DNA of 64,000 nucleotides from Budorcas taxicolor (lineage: Eukaryota; Chordata; Mammalia; Artiodactyla; Bovidae). The position numbers and the translations under genes were made by a program. Below are positions 12,395-24,790 of the stretch, one piece after another. Location of the stretch: the NCBI RefSeq assembly GCF_023091745.1, contig NC_068926.1:66214001-66278000 (forward strand). The letters are read 5' to 3'. The stretch's first letter is position 1; every line of letters begins with the position of its first letter. The notes under the pieces are model-generated. The model was not told the DNA's origin. It worked only from the letters and a program-made list of their open reading frames with translations, and did no database searches.

Positions 12395-12870
12395 TTCTCA
12401 GTCAGCTATTGCCATATAACAAACCCCTCCAAATTCAGTGATAAGAAACAGCAAGTTTGTGTCATGTCTCATGAGTCTGCAGGTCAGCAAGGAGGGTTCT
12501 CCTGGTCTGAGCTGACTCCCTCCTGTGTCTGTGGGCAACTATGGACTAGGGAGGTGGCCCCGTGGGTCCACGGCTGGCCTTACGTATTTGGGGTGGGCTG
12601 GCTGTCAGTCTAGGCAGCCGTAGCCTTGGATGGCTCACCTCTACTCTGTGGGTCTCTCATCGTCGAACAGCTGGCTTGGGCTCCTTCCTGTAGCGACTGG
12701 CCAGCATTCCACAGCCATGAGCAGAAGCATTCATGGCCTGTTGAGTGAGCCTAGACCAGGAATTGGTGTGACATCGTTGGTATCCTATGGCAAATCACAA
12801 AGCAAGGGCCAGACCAGATTCAGGGGATGGAGAAGTGGACTCCATCTCTTGGTGGCAGATGTTTGAGAGC
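12395..12870 (+). repeat. Old interspersed repeat, family not assigned
   Basis: The segment opens with 'ttgccatataacaaacccct' and later has 'tctgcaggtcagcaaggagg' and 'gggctcctt' type motifs. The same ordered motifs recur near 28970-29270, 49270-49870 and 50190-50460. This marks an ancient dispersed mammalian repeat. I cannot name the family with confidence. Confidence 0.5.
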
Positions 12871-13029
12871 CTCCCTACAAAGGGTCTGGACACAGAGGGG
12901 CCCCCATAGCTTTGAAATCATTTCTGCAGTCAAGCTACCACACCCAACAAAGAGTAGGGGTGAGAACTCAGGTCTCCTGGTCCCAGTCCGAAGCTCCAAA
13001 TGATATCCCTGTGCACAACTGTCCCTAGG

Positions 13030-13130
13030 AGATGACTATCATTGTCCCCATTTTACAGATGAAGAAACTGAGGCCCAGAGAAGTGAAATAACTTGCCTAT
13101 GATCCCACAGCTATAAGTTCTACCCAGGGC
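13030..13130 (-). repeat. MIR SINE core, antisense
   Basis: The run 'cattttacagatgaagaaac' then 'gaggcccagagaagtgaa' is the complement of the MIR core. Confidence 0.75.
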
Positions 13131-13261
13131 TCAGTGCCTGGCATAAAGAATCAGAAAATGTTTCTTTCTCCACCTGACGCTTCTTAACATGTGGAAGGCA
13201 CTCTCAAAAGATCCTGAGACTTTTTCAGGAAGAGGAAAAGGCTTTCTTTTTGCCTGTCATA

Positions 13262-13830
13262 GAGGATGGTGACTGCAGCCATGAAATTTAAAAATACACT
13301 TGCTCCTTGGAAGGAAAGCTATGACTAACCTAGATAGCATATTAAAAAGCAGAGACATCACTTTGCTGACAAATTCCATATAGTCAAAGCTATGGTTAAG
13401 CATATTCAAAAGCAGAGACATTACTTGGCCGACTAAGGTCCGTCTAATCAAGGCTATGGGTTTTACTGTGGCCATGTATGGATGTGAGAGTCGGACTGTG
13501 AAGAAGGCTGAGCACCAAAGAATTGATGCTTTTCAACTGTGGTGTTGGAGAAGACTCTTGAGAGTCCCTTGGACTGCAAGGAGATCAGCCCTGGGATTTC
13601 TTTGGAAGGAATGATGCTAAAGCTGAAACTCCGGTACTTTGGCCACCTCATGCGAAGAGTTGACTCATTGGGAAAGACTCTGATGCTGGGAGGGATTGGG
13701 GGCAGGAGGAGAAGGGGACGACAGAGGATGAGATGGCTGGATGGCATCACTGACTCGATGGACGTGAGTCTGAGTGAACTCCGGGAGTTGGTGATGGACA
13801 GGGAAGGTGGAACTCCTGGCAAGGGCCTGA
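13262..13830 (+). mobile_element. BovB LINE 3' fragment, sense, with internal duplication and deletion
   Basis: The plus strand carries the C-terminal coding end of BovB. One segment is duplicated: 'agcatattaaaaagcagag' near 13338 is repeated as 'agcatattcaaaagcagag' near 13399. About 20 bases that normally follow 'ggactgcaaggagatc' are missing near 13580. Part of the reading frame after the lesion is still open (the WLDGITDSMD region) but the whole is not functional. Confidence 0.88.
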
Positions 13831-13930
13831 CACCATGCACACACTCAGTAGTCCACTTGGCAGCTGTGATGATGATGACAATTAACTCCTTCCATGATGT
13901 GTGTACAAATTGAGCTCTATTATACAACTA

Positions 13931-13948
13931 TACACACACACACACAAA
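13931..13948. repeat. (CA)n microsatellite, short
   Basis: About nine CA units lie just after the BovB copy. Confidence 0.8.
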
Positions 13949-14828
13949 TGTTGCCCCCAACTTCGGGCACTGAGGAATGAAGAAGCTTCATCCTAGGGCA
14001 CTCCCCAGACGTCCTGCCTGGCTGATCACTCCCCTTCCCCTGTTGTTGGTGTGAGTGGTAACGGAAACGCAGTCCTAGGACAGGTCCTCCCCAGCACATG
14101 CCCTTTTCCACTCCTCGGCTGTGCCAGCTCTTCGCAGCCTTGGCATCTGCAGCCGCGGGACCGCCCCCCTCCACCCCCCCATCTCAAGCCTGGCCCCTGC
14201 CTTGCTGGTGCTCACCTAGGAGCCCACGGCATTCAGATGCAGTTAGATCTGACGTCCCACGAGCCGCACCGCTTGTCTGATGTGCAGTGACCCTGGCACT
14301 TCCTCTCCAGCCGGTGCTCGGTGAGGACCCACCACGTGCCTGGCGTTGCATTAGCTTATCAGAGGCTTGGAGAAAGCACTCATTTACTGCACGCTAAACT
14401 CTTCAGAGTACATCACCTCTGTCAACTTGGTTAATTCTCTAAACAACCCACAAGTTCACATGGTGGGGTCTGGCAGCCAGGCGGGGGCAGAGGCTCCAAG
14501 CATGGTCCTGTGGCAGCCGGGGGGCCCCTGTGCAGCTATGTCACACCTCCAGGGGGAGCCCGGGGGAGCCCTCGAGGTTCCCAATGGTTGGCTTTTTCCT
14601 GGAGGACCATTCCTGCCCTCCCGGAGCCTGCCCTGGGTTGCACGGGATGTGTTTTGGCAGCTGAGATGAGCCACACCAGGCTGTATGAGGGGGTGTCTTC
14701 AAGAGGGTGCGTCATGATGGGGACTCAGTGACAGCAAACAGATCCGGCAGCTGTCAGCTCCCGCTGTGACAGCCCGGAGCATCTTCCTCCAGCGCCGCGG
14801 GGCCCAGGTCCGCGACTCTCTGCACAGG

Positions 14829-15673
14829 AATGTGTGTGTGTGTTCGCACATGTGTGCACTCACATACCATGCACGCACGACCACACAGATACATGCACAC
14901 CCCACATGTCACACACGTATACAACACAAACATCACACACCACATACAGATCACAATGTGCACACCACACATATCACACATACCCCACACACACTACACA
15001 CGCAACACACCACACACACTGCACACATACCCCATACACACTACACACATACCCCATACACACTACACACACACCACACACAGCACACCACACACACACA
15101 ACACAACACACATACTACACACACTATACATACAACATGACACACAACGCTACACAGACACCACACACACTACACACACACCACATACAGCACACCACAC
15201 ACACTACACACACAACACACCACACACAACACAACACACTACACACAACACACACTACACACACAACACACACACTACACACACCACACACACACACACC
15301 ACACCACACACACTACACACATACCCCACACACACCACACACACAACACACTACACAGACACCACACCCACTACACACACAATACACACAACACACCCCA
15401 CACACTACACACATACCGCATACACACACCACACACACCACACCACACACAACAGAACACACACACTACACAGACACCACACACACTACACACCACACAC
15501 ACTACACACATACCCCACACACACTACACACACACCACACACGCTACACACATACCCCACACACACTACACACACTACACACACAACACAACACACACAC
15601 TACACAGACACCACACACACACACACTACACACACAGAACACACAACACAGACAACACAACACACACACCACA
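14829..15673. repeat. CA-rich compound array (ACACC/ACACT/CATACCCC variants)
   Basis: About 845 bp of nearly pure A/C on the plus strand with regular T. It is built from CACACACTACACAC, CACACACCACACAC and CACATACCCCACAC type units in changing order. It opens with a TG/CA transition at 14829-14880. It gives long Thr/His-rich open frames in two plus frames and Cys/Val-rich frames on the minus strand, which are composition artefacts. Confidence 0.93.
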
Positions 15674-16334
15674 AGTCCCAACCCACCCTTAATTAAACTC
15701 TAACTTATGCTTTAATTATACTCTATCAATTTCAGCTCTTTTACCCTGACTCAGAGGTCCTAAAATGAAGAAGGCCTCTGGTCCCACCCACTAACTATAT
15801 AAATGTGGAGAAACTCCTGTCCAGAAAGAGGGAGCGATGTGGGCATCTGCACACAGGAAAGTCTGAGAAGGGCTACAAGGCCGCCTCTGGCCACCCTTGG
15901 GTGTGGGAGACCCAAGCTTCCCAGTCTGTATTTGAATCCCTGAGTTCTCAACCCCATCCCTTACCTGCTAGTGATGGAGAGGGCAGGGAAGATGGGGGCC
16001 CGACCTCCTAGGGAGAAGGAAAGCATGAAGCAGAAGGAAATTGTGGCTACTTAACAGTGGCCACACTTTCTTGCTTTTTGTTTCTTTTTTTTACAATTGG
16101 TGCTTTCTGAGATTTTCATATAGAGAAACTGAGGCCTGGGCTGGGCAAGTGCCTTGTCCATAGTCACAAAGCAAAGAAGCAACAGGGGGAGGGGGGGCTC
16201 TCAATGATATCTCCTGACACCACAACCCTCTCCCCTTAGCAGGCTGTATAATTCATTATGAATATATTTTTTTCACAGACAAAAAGAAACATGCTCTGTT
16301 AATTGAATTCCTGGCATTGATTATAATGTTCACA

Positions 16335-16470
16335 GCTTTCAACAATATTATCCCTATTTTACAGGTGAGGACACTGAGGATCAGTGAGATTAAGTCACTT
16401 TCTCAAGGTCGCCTAGCTAGAAACCAGCACACTGAGGACTTGAACCCAGAGTTCATTCTCTTCACACTGC
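16335..16470 (-). repeat. MIR SINE, antisense
   Basis: The segment contains 'tattttacaggtgaggacac' followed by 'agattaagtcactttctcaa', 'ctagctagaa' and 'cttgaaccc', which is the complement of a MIR core and its 5' part. Confidence 0.7.
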
Positions 16471-17819
16471 CTCTCAAGATGGAGCAAAAAACGCCAGGGT
16501 GGTTACAGACTGATTTCTCTCTGCTTTCCTAGCAAGGCAGCTGAGAAGTGTGGGCTTTGCCACTGGTCCGCAGCGCTGGGAGTGATGTGCCTTGTTATTG
16601 ATCTTGCCAAAGCCTTGCCTGCCGTGTTGTGAATCAGCTCAGCCCAGGGATGTGGCAGGTTAGCCCGTGGGGTGATCCCAGAGGAAAGGCACGTTCAGTG
16701 AGGCGGGGGGTGTCTTTCTTCTCCTCATTGGAGATCCGAGGGGGAATTGGTCGAGGCAGGGAGAAAAGTGGAGGAAAAGGAGGAAAGAGAGGCAGAACAG
16801 AGGTGGGGTCTCACCCACATCGAAACCTCCAGGGCAGCAGCTGTCAGTCCCGGCTGCCAGCACAGCCTCCTGAGGAACTTCAGTGACACTGATGCCCGGG
16901 ACCTGCGCCCCGAGATGCTGAGGGTCCCGTTGACCTGGAGTGCAGCCTGGACATCATCGGGAGTTTTTAAATCTCCCCAGAGATTCTGTTGTGTAGCCGG
17001 GACTGGGTGAAGGCCGGGTCTGAGCCCCACACAGACATGCTCTTGGTGAGCATCTGGAAGCGAAAGGAAGAAAAGAAAGCAGAGAAACGGGGAAGGACAG
17101 AGAAGGAAATGAGAGACCTGCTCACTTTTTATCCTTAATGGGTCTTTTTAGGGAGCCAGAGAGATTGGTTTTCTCTGCCCTCCCCGGAGGTAACATGGTT
17201 TCTTGTCCCACCTGCTATTTTATCAAATTAAATTGAAACCAAATTAGCCCTGGGCCAAAGGGTCCCTCAGCAATTCCACGGTGCCAGAGAGCGCCTGGCA
17301 CCCGCCGTGTGGCTTCGTGAAGGAGCCGAGGCCTTGGGATCCGGGCCTCTGTGGGCTCAGTTTTCTCCTCTGTGAAATGGAACTTCATTTTCTCGGGTCT
17401 CCTCACCATGTGGCTGAGGGGATATGAAGAGAGAATGGATACAAAAGAACTCTAAACAAGTCTTTTTCTCAAGGCCTTCAGAAAAAATATATGTTTTATA
17501 AAAGTTGTATTGCATTTACAACTGCGTCTCTGGGTTCTGCTCCTCTTTCTTCCCTCATTTCAAGTCAACGGTATATTTGATCACCCATCTCTGTAGTCCA
17601 GTGGAGGTCCTGACTTGATTGCAAGGTGGTGTTTTCTTGAGAAAGTCATTGAATCCTTCTGAGCCTCAGTCTGGTCACCTGAAAAAAGCAGAAATGAATT
17701 CTCCATCATTCATCTGTGTACATGGCATTTATTTCACCTTTGTGAAGCCCTGAGTTTGGGCATGTCCCTTCAGGGAGCTCACAGCCTGTCATGAGAGCTG
17801 ACATAGGCAGGTAGAGTCC

Positions 17820-18045
17820 CACGGTTCAGTGCTAGAATCACGCCTTCTAACTACGCGGCTCTCCCGTATGACCAGCCGTGTGAGCTTTAGCGTGTTTCTT
17901 CACCTCTGGGGGCCTCAGTTTGCTTATCTGTGAAATGGGTAAGAATAATGCTTCTTGGAGAGTTCATCTGAGGATAAACAAAGGGGTGTGCGTGTGAAGT
18001 GCTAAGAACAGCTCCTGGCTCTGAGGAAGCCTTCTGAAAGCCTTG
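17820..18045 (+). repeat. MIR SINE, sense
   Basis: The ordered motifs 'cctctgggggcctcagtttg', 'cttatctgtgaaatgggtaa' and 'gtgaagtgctaagaacagct' match the sense MIR layout. A similar but more decayed piece lies at about 17600-17690. Confidence 0.7.
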
Positions 18046-19429
18046 GCTAGCTATCATACGGCCATAAGTGCAGGAGGGTGTAGGAGTGCAGAGGGGCCTA
18101 TAAAATGACGTCAGGCAGAGAGGAGAGGCATTCCAGGTTAGAGGACCAGCCTGGCTAAGGCAGGTCTTGAGGCCGCAAAGGATCTGGTGTCCAAAGATGT
18201 TTGAGACAGAAGAGGTGGGCTGCCTGCCCCTCCCCTGCCCCATGGACCCCGTGGAAGTCTTGGAAGGCTGAAAAACTTAGTGGAATTCTGTGGGCTAATT
18301 TTTGCTATTTCCACAGTCCAATTCTATTACCAGCTGCTTTTTATTTCCCTCCTTAAATTGGCTTGCCTTTTTCACTTGGCTTCCTCTAAGCAAGATAATG
18401 TCCATGAAATGAGACATTTGATGTGCAAACTGTATATTTATATATTTTTCTAATTCACATTTAAATAAATACATAACCATTAGACATTTCCAAAGATGTT
18501 TGTCTACCGCAAATCATCTTGTGAATACTACTCAGGAGAGGCTTTTAAAGGCGAGATTGCTAAGCAAAGGTCAGGTGTTTGTTAGGAAAGGAATAGGAAA
18601 CGCAAGGTGGCTTGCTCATCATTTCTTTCTGCGCCTTCTATGGAATATTAACTACAGCTCAGCAGTTACAAAGCTCACCTACCACCTTCTCCCCACTTGC
18701 AGGGTCCTGGTTTGTTGGAGTGAGGATGGGGAGATGGGGTTGCCCTGCAGGGGAAAGAGATGCCTGTGTCTCGCTTAAGTGCACACTGCCCTCTGCTGGT
18801 CAAGAGGAAGTACACTTGCTAATATATGTCAGATTCAAGTTTGCATTCTATCCTCACCTCTTTGGCTCTCTAGACCCTTCTGGAAGCTATGATGAGGGTC
18901 CCTCGGGCTGTTTTTTAATCCTTTGTAAAGAGGTAAAATACCCACATGATTCAAACCCCAAAGGTACAGAAGGGTCTACTATGAAAGTCAAGTTTCCCGC
19001 CCTTCCCCGGCAAACAGCCCCCTCCATTGAGGCAACAGCTATATCCGTTTCTTAAGCATCTTTTCCAGACTCTTAAAATATTTGCAAAACTGTAACAAAT
19101 CTCATTCTACTAAAATAAAACCACCCAGACCAAGTAATCAGTTTAACACTGACTTTATCACATACTCTATTATACGCCATCAGCAACAAGATGAAACAAA
19201 TTTGTGACCAAGAAATGTAAAATGTTTAGGAGACGAAATATTTTTTACATGAGGAGTCTGTAGAAAGAAGAACTATTCAAATGAACTCTAGTGATGACAT
19301 CATATGAACCAAAGGCATATTGGGATGCAGGGGCACAGTGAAACAAGGCTCCCTCATTCTGCAGGTTTTACTTGTAACTGTTAATTTGCATTTTCTGAGA
19401 TAAGACAGAACCTGAGCATACTTTTTCTT

Positions 19430-19595
19430 TCTTGTTTTTATTGAAGTGTTGTTGAATTAGTGTTGTATGTGTTTCAGACATACAGCAAGTTGATTCAGTT
19501 ATACATGTTTTTTCAGATTATTTTCCCTTATAGATTATTGCAAAATATTGAATATAGTTCCCCATGCTATACAATAGGTCCTTGTCTGGGTACAC
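19430..19595 (-). mobile_element. LINE-1 3' UTR fragment, antisense
   Basis: The plus strand reads 'tttattgaagtgttgttgaa', 'agcaagttgattcagttata' and 'aatattgaatatagttcccc', the antisense of ruminant L1 3' UTR sequence. Confidence 0.75.
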
Positions 19596-19639
19596 TTTTG
19601 GGGCACGTCTGTGTGGGACTTTCGTGGGATGTTGTATGA

Positions 19640-19835
19640 AACAGTGGTTCGTATCTTGGGCTCTGACAGACCTAGGTTTGATCCAAGGTCTGATTCATAT
19701 GTGACCTTGGGCAGATGACTTCTCCTGGCTGACCTTCAGTTTCTTTCTCTGTGAGGAAATGGTAATACGTCTTAGCTTGTGGGGTTGCTGTTTGAATGGG
19801 TAATACTGAGCCGGTAGCGTTACTTAAATGCTAAG
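19640..19835 (+). repeat. MIR SINE, sense
   Basis: Motifs in order are 'acagtggttcgtatcttggg', 'atgtgaccttgggcagatga' and 'gttgctgtttgaatgggtaa', as in MIR. Confidence 0.7.
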
Positions 19836-20619
19836 TGAGGTCCTGTCCCCAGACACTTTTCATGGTTGAATAAGATTCCATTGGGTGAATAGACCTCGTT
19901 TGCTCCTCTATTGAACTGTTGAGGGAAGGCGTCCAGGTGTGTGTTTGGGAAGGATTTACCTGACCGCTGCTGGGAGAGGAGTGGGAGCCAGGGAAGGACG
20001 GAGTCAGTAAGCCTTCAGATCGCCCCACAATCCAGCTGAAAGGTGGAGAAAAGCCAGTGGCAGAGACTAAGGAGAAAGAGATGGCTTGTCATGTCGAAGG
20101 AGACGCAGAGGCTGCGATCTTCTGGCAGGAGCTCAAAACCCCTGTGCCCAAGGAAAGCCTTTCCCTCTGACACCTAAGGGGGGCTGGCGCAGGCGGGGGC
20201 TGGCCGTGGGGAGCTCTGTCTTCCCGTGGAATCCTCCCTGCGGGGGACCTGCTACACCCGATTCCAGTCAGATCAAACCCACCTGCCTGCCAGCACCTCT
20301 CCATCTCCCGTTGGCGCTGGAGTCAAACTGACATCCTGATTTCTCGGCGCCTCCTCGGATTGTATCTAGCTGACATCTCTCTTCTATCCCCTGCTGAAAG
20401 CCCTGCTCTGCCCTGTGGCCAATCTGCCCGCCGTTAAGTCTCTGCGTTTTCCTCTCGATTGCTGGGGGGTGGCCCAGCGGCAGGGGCCCTGGATGAAGTC
20501 AGTGTATCAAACACAGCTGAATAGGCAAGCAAAAACACAGGCTCGTCTTTGGATCAGGAGGGAAAATCAATTACCAGCATTTGTGTATATCATTGGAACC
20601 AGCCTCTCAAAGCTGGATC

Positions 20620-20697
20620 CAGAAGGACAGGGAAGCCTAGCGTGCTGCAGTCCGCGGGGTCACAGAGAGTCGGACACGACTGAGCGCCTGAGCAAGA
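20620..20697 (+). mobile_element. Short 5'-truncated BovB/Bov-A 3' tail
   Basis: Only about 75 bases of the element remain, including 'acagagagtcggacacgact' and 'gagcgcctgagc'. An approximate direct repeat agaaggac at both ends suggests an independent truncated insertion. The tail is shared by BovB and Bov-A, so the parent cannot be decided. Confidence 0.65.
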
Positions 20698-21293
20698 AGG
20701 ACGCAGGAGAGAGTACCTCCGTTCTTTCTCCCGCTGTCCTCCATGCACCTTCTCCATTGTTTCGCTTCTGTGGTTGAAAGCTTTGTTTTCATGGGCCTTC
20801 TGGTCTCAACAAGTGTAGTTGAGTCTAATAATCATATAGCTCTAAACATTATTTGTTGTAAAAGCTCACCCCTCCCTCTACAGGGCTTCTTGGGCTGGGA
20901 ATTCTGCAATGAGAAAGGGGCTCTGGGCTGCTGCTTTCTCACAGGAGAGCCAAATGTCACCACCCTGTTACATTATGGAAGGTATAGAGTGCTACTCTTT
21001 TTTCCTCGCCCTTACGGGGTGTACTTGATATTGGCAGAGCCTGGATGGTCTGGACCTTGCCCGCTGCTGGATTCTATTGCCCTTTCAGGGTGGGACCATT
21101 TTTGAGGAGATGCACAGGGGCTGCTTTCATCAGGGTTCACATCCAGACCTGGGAAACATCTCTGTTCTTGCCAGTGATGGGCGGCTCACTCCCAGTACCT
21201 CCCCTTTCTTCCTTTGTTCCGCCCCCAGGGAGGCAGGCAGCTCCAGGCTGATTTTTGTCATTACTGTTTTCTTGGTAAGCATCAAAGGGGGGA

Positions 21294-21550
21294 TTGTGAT
21301 GGTGGTGGTGTTGATGGTGGTCATGATGGTGTTGATGGTGGTCATGATGGTCTTGATGGTGGTGGTGTTGATGGTGGTAATGATGGTGGTGGTGGTGGTG
21401 GTGGTGATGGTGATGGTGTTGATGTTGATGATGGTTGTGTTGATGATGGTGTTGATGTTGATGGTAATGATAATGGTTGTGATGTTGATGGTAATGATAA
21501 TGGTTGTGGTGGTGTTGGTGATGGTGATGATGGTGGTGGTGATGATGCCC
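21294..21550. repeat. GGT/GAT/GTT compound trinucleotide array
   Basis: About 255 bp of purely trinucleotide-phased G/T-rich repeat on the plus strand, with longer units such as 'ttgatggtggtcatgatggt' repeated in tandem. Because the phase is kept, all six frames are open for long stretches and look protein-like (Asp/Gly, Val/Met, or Thr/Ile on the minus strand). I regard these as artefacts. Confidence 0.93.
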
Positions 21551-22486
21551 ATAATAATATCACAACATGACATAACATTCAAATGAACAGACTTTGCTCA
21601 GGTGCTATCAGTGAACCTAGAATCTGATCCCAGATCTCTTGTATCCCTTACCTCACTCTGAAAGCCCATGACATAGACTGGAAATGGTAAGCCCAATTCA
21701 TAGGCAAGGAACTTCAGAAAAACCACACGCCCTCCATCAAAGTGTCAAAACAGGAATCAAACCAGACCTTTCTGGTTCCCAAGGCTGTGTGCCCTTCTCA
21801 GAGCACTGTTCCTTCCTATTTTAGAAAGAACAGACAGTTGCTCTTGGGTTTTCGAATGAGAGGTGTTTGCACCCTAGAAGATGCTTCTGCTGCACTGAGA
21901 TCATTGAAATGAACGATAGAATAAAGCGAAGTCATGCACTGTCTGCAAACTGTTACCAGCGAATGGGCTGTGAAGTCGGCTTATGGAATAAACATCTCCA
22001 CTCTGCTGTGTTTCCTACTGGCCTGACCCAGCGCTTTCATGAGCCATTGATGTTTTCATGGTACTTAGAGTTAAGAGGCTTTTCCATAGTTCAAAAACTG
22101 ACATTAACCCTACTATTTCTGTTGCCAAATAGACTCTCCGGGAGGCTCTCTCATAGCATAGCATCTACTGAGCACCTACTGTATGCAGAAGAAGGTAGTG
22201 ACTCCAGAATGTCAATGTAATAGGGGTTTAGAGGTTGTCATCTAGTTGGAAACTGGCAGGGGATAGGCAGAGTCTGGGAGCTTAGTCTTAAAGCCCGGTG
22301 TGCAAAGCAAGCACAGAACTCTTTTTCAGGAGAGGATGTTCTGGGGAGTGGTGCAGGGGAAGCTGAGAGAGGGTGTGGGGGCAATTAGAATCTCCCTAAG
22401 CCACTCGTTGAAACAACCAGACGTGAGGGATCATGGTGGATAAAGCACGTCCCCTGCCTGCTGGAAGCCAACCTTCAGCAGCGGCC

Positions 22487-22533
22487 CTTGTGCTTGTGCT
22501 TGTGCTTGTGTTTGTGTTTGTGTTGCTTTGTGC
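22487..22533. repeat. (TTGTGC/TTGTGT)n hexamer repeat
   Basis: About seven hexamers run in tandem, first as TTGTGC and then as TTGTGT. Confidence 0.9.
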
Positions 22534-23194
22534 TTACCCCTTGAAGCACCACCATGGGCAGTTTTCTTATCTCCTCCCTGCTCCCAGAGTGGCAGCAAAC
22601 ACTGCCCTCGGGCATTGGGTGAAGCTTGTGGTGGGGGCTTGGCGGGGAGGCTGTCATCATTCCGCATCAGTTCCCAGAACTTCACTGAAGGCTGTTTCCT
22701 GGAACGCCTCTCCTCTGGCAGTGAATTGGTCCGTCAGGATGCTCCTGTTTAATATCCTTTCATGTCTTCCATCCCCTGCAAGGTGACACCCAGGTGACCT
22801 AAACTTGGCTCTCTAAATCCTTCATGGTCTAGTCTTCATTCCCACGTCTGTTCCCAAAACTGGGCACAGGGACCGCCAGGTGTGTCCCTTCGGGAGTCGT
22901 GCGTGACCCTTCTCCCTTCCTCCCTCTGCCGCAGGCACTGCCCTCTTTGCCTCTCCTGCATGCCTGCCTTGTGGTCCCCTTCTCTTTCTTGAGGGTCCCA
23001 AGCAAGTACCACCTCCTCCAGGGAGGCTTCCATGCTGCCCCTCCTACCCCCCGTCTGTGTTAGACTCCCTTCTCTGCACTTATGGTGCTAACTCCTGCCA
23101 CAGTGCCTGGCTTTCTAGTCTGCCTGGCTCTCTAGCCAGAGACCACTGCTCTGTGACTCCTCCTGTCTTCTGAGCACAGCACAGTGCCTGGCAC

Positions 23195-23405
23195 ATGCTG
23201 CCTGCATGCTAAGTCGCTCCAATTGTGTCTGACTCTGTGTGACCTCCACGGACTGTAGCCCGCCAGTCTCCTCTGTCCATAGGATTCTCCTGGCAAGAAT
23301 ACTAGAGTGGGCTGCCATGCCCTCCTCCAGGGATCAAACCCGTGTCTCTTGCATCCCCTGCACTGGCAGGCAGGCTCTTTACCACTCGTGCCCCCTGGGA
23401 AGCCC
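23195..23405 (-). mobile_element. Bov-tA SINE, antisense
   Basis: The plus strand runs from 'atgctaagtcgctccaattg' (tail complement) to 'cgtgccccctgggaagccc' (tRNA-like head complement). Confidence 0.9.
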
Positions 23406-24271
23406 TAACACATAGTAAATGCTTGGAAATATTAGGGAGGGAACACAAGGAAAGGGGGGGACACAGTTGGGGCTGCCTTGATTGATGCAGCCAAAGCTGA
23501 GTTATCTGGCGTCCCTACAATCAGAGATCGGTTTTGTCCAGCACGCCTGCCACGGCACTGGTTTCTGGGCCTTATTGAAGGGCTTCCTGGATTGTTAACT
23601 GTCCTTCATCAGCATTCTGTCTTGTGTTTAGGTCTTTAAAAGTGTGTCATCCCATGCTGCTATGAATAGTGACGGCAGGTTGGAGCATCTTCCATGCATC
23701 TTTTGTCTTTCTTCACCCCACCCGCGGTCCCATCCTCTAAACATAATAGATAACCTGGCTGATTTTGAGGCATTTGCCACATAACAAGTGGAAAGATCAT
23801 TTCACTTAATATGAGGAGGCAGGATATAATTAGCAAGCAGTCAGCTTGTTCTGCGTCAGAGAAAAATGGAAGACCCATGTCACACCCCCCAGCAGGCGGC
23901 TCAGGGCCCAGCACTTGTTTACCCCAGGGAAGGGTTGTTAGTGACGGGGGTATCGAAGGCAATCCTACTGGCTCTGCAGCGCTTGGCTCTGCGGTGACCT
24001 CTCGGCAGGAATGGTCCTTTCATGAATGAGTCTTCAAAAGCCCAGTCCACCCGCAGATCCATTCCTGCGTGCAGGAAGGACCAGCACGTGCCATTTACAG
24101 GTTCAGCCTGTGGCTCCCTCGCCCCACCCCCCCCCACTTCTTAGTTTGGGCCCTGACCACATAGCATATCTCAAGAAAATAAGTGCTGCCTGGAAAAAAA
24201 AAATAATGGTCTTATTGAATGCCTGTAACTTGGCTTCTCAAGACGACCTCCTCTTCTCTCTGTCCCCCAAG

Positions 24272-24468
24272 CCTGAACCTCAGCAATAGTGACATCCTGA
24301 CCATCTACGACGGTGACGAGGTTATGCCCCACATCTTGGGACAGTACCTGGGAAACAGCGGCCCCCAGAAGCTGTACTCGTCCACGCCGGACCTAACCAT
24401 CCAATTCCACTCGGACCCCGCTGGGCTCATCTTTGGGAAGGGCCAGGGATTCATCATGAACTACATCG
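24272..24468 (+). CDS. SEZ6L: SEZ6L exon, second part of the last CUB domain
   Basis: The exon of 197 bases lies between the acceptor CCCCCAAG and the donor GTAAGT at 24469. Its first base completes the Phe codon begun at 72-73. It reads LNLSNSDILTIYDGDE and continues to IMNYI. The DILTIYDGDE stretch is the typical calcium/acidic strand of CUB domains, and QFHSDPAGLIFGKGQGF is the usual CUB C-terminal strand pair. NLS is a potential N-glycosylation site. The last base (G) joins AG of the next exon to give Glu. Confidence 0.95.
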
Positions 24469-24629
24469 GTAAGTGTTTCAGCCAGCTACTACTTGTCTTT
24501 GTGTTTAGATGCAAGCCAAGACCATTCCCTCTAGATGTGTCTTTTGGGGAGTGTTGTACTATGTGAGTTTTTTTAATATATTGTCATAGGAAATATACAT
24601 TTTTTTTCATTTTTTTAAGAGGTAGGCTC

Positions 24630-24790
24630 TCTAGTTGGAAGGACCAGATTCGAGTCAGTACTGTCATCAATGGCTGTGTGACCTTGGGCAAGTCACTTGA
24701 CCTCTCTGAGCCTCCTTGTTGTCATCTGTAAAATGGAAATAGTGATGCCTCTTCCACGGGGTTGATGCCAGGACTTAGTAGATTATGACT
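24630..24790 (+). repeat. MIR SINE, sense
   Basis: A well-kept MIR core: 'tggctgtgtgaccttgggca' followed by 'agtcacttgacctctctgag' and 'catctgtaaaatggaaatag'. It lies 160 bases after the CUB exon. Confidence 0.85.

Larger units (their letters stand above)
74..24271 (+). other. SEZ6L: SEZ6L intron of 24.2 kb within the last CUB domain
   Basis: This large intron runs from the GTGAGT donor at 74 to the CCCCCAAG acceptor ending at 24271. It holds the L1, BovB, SINE and MIR copies and the satellite arrays listed separately. Stretches between them, including about 74-1870, 2630-3490, 14000-14820, 15680-16330, 16480-17800, 18050-19420, 19840-20610, 20700-21290, 21560-22480, 22540-23190 and 23410-24270, show no open reading frame with splice sites that I can defend. 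I see only unassigned, probably old, unique or decayed repeat sequence there. No RNA gene was recognised. Confidence 0.85.

Noticed and set aside
14830..15703. Two overlapping plus-strand frames of nearly 290 codons rich in Thr and His
   Set aside because: They are produced by the CA-rich repeat, have no splice or start context, and share the same bases in different frames.
21077..21586. Asp/Gly-rich and Val/Met-rich frames near 21.1-21.6 kb
   Set aside because: They come from a phased trinucleotide repeat and are all intronic.
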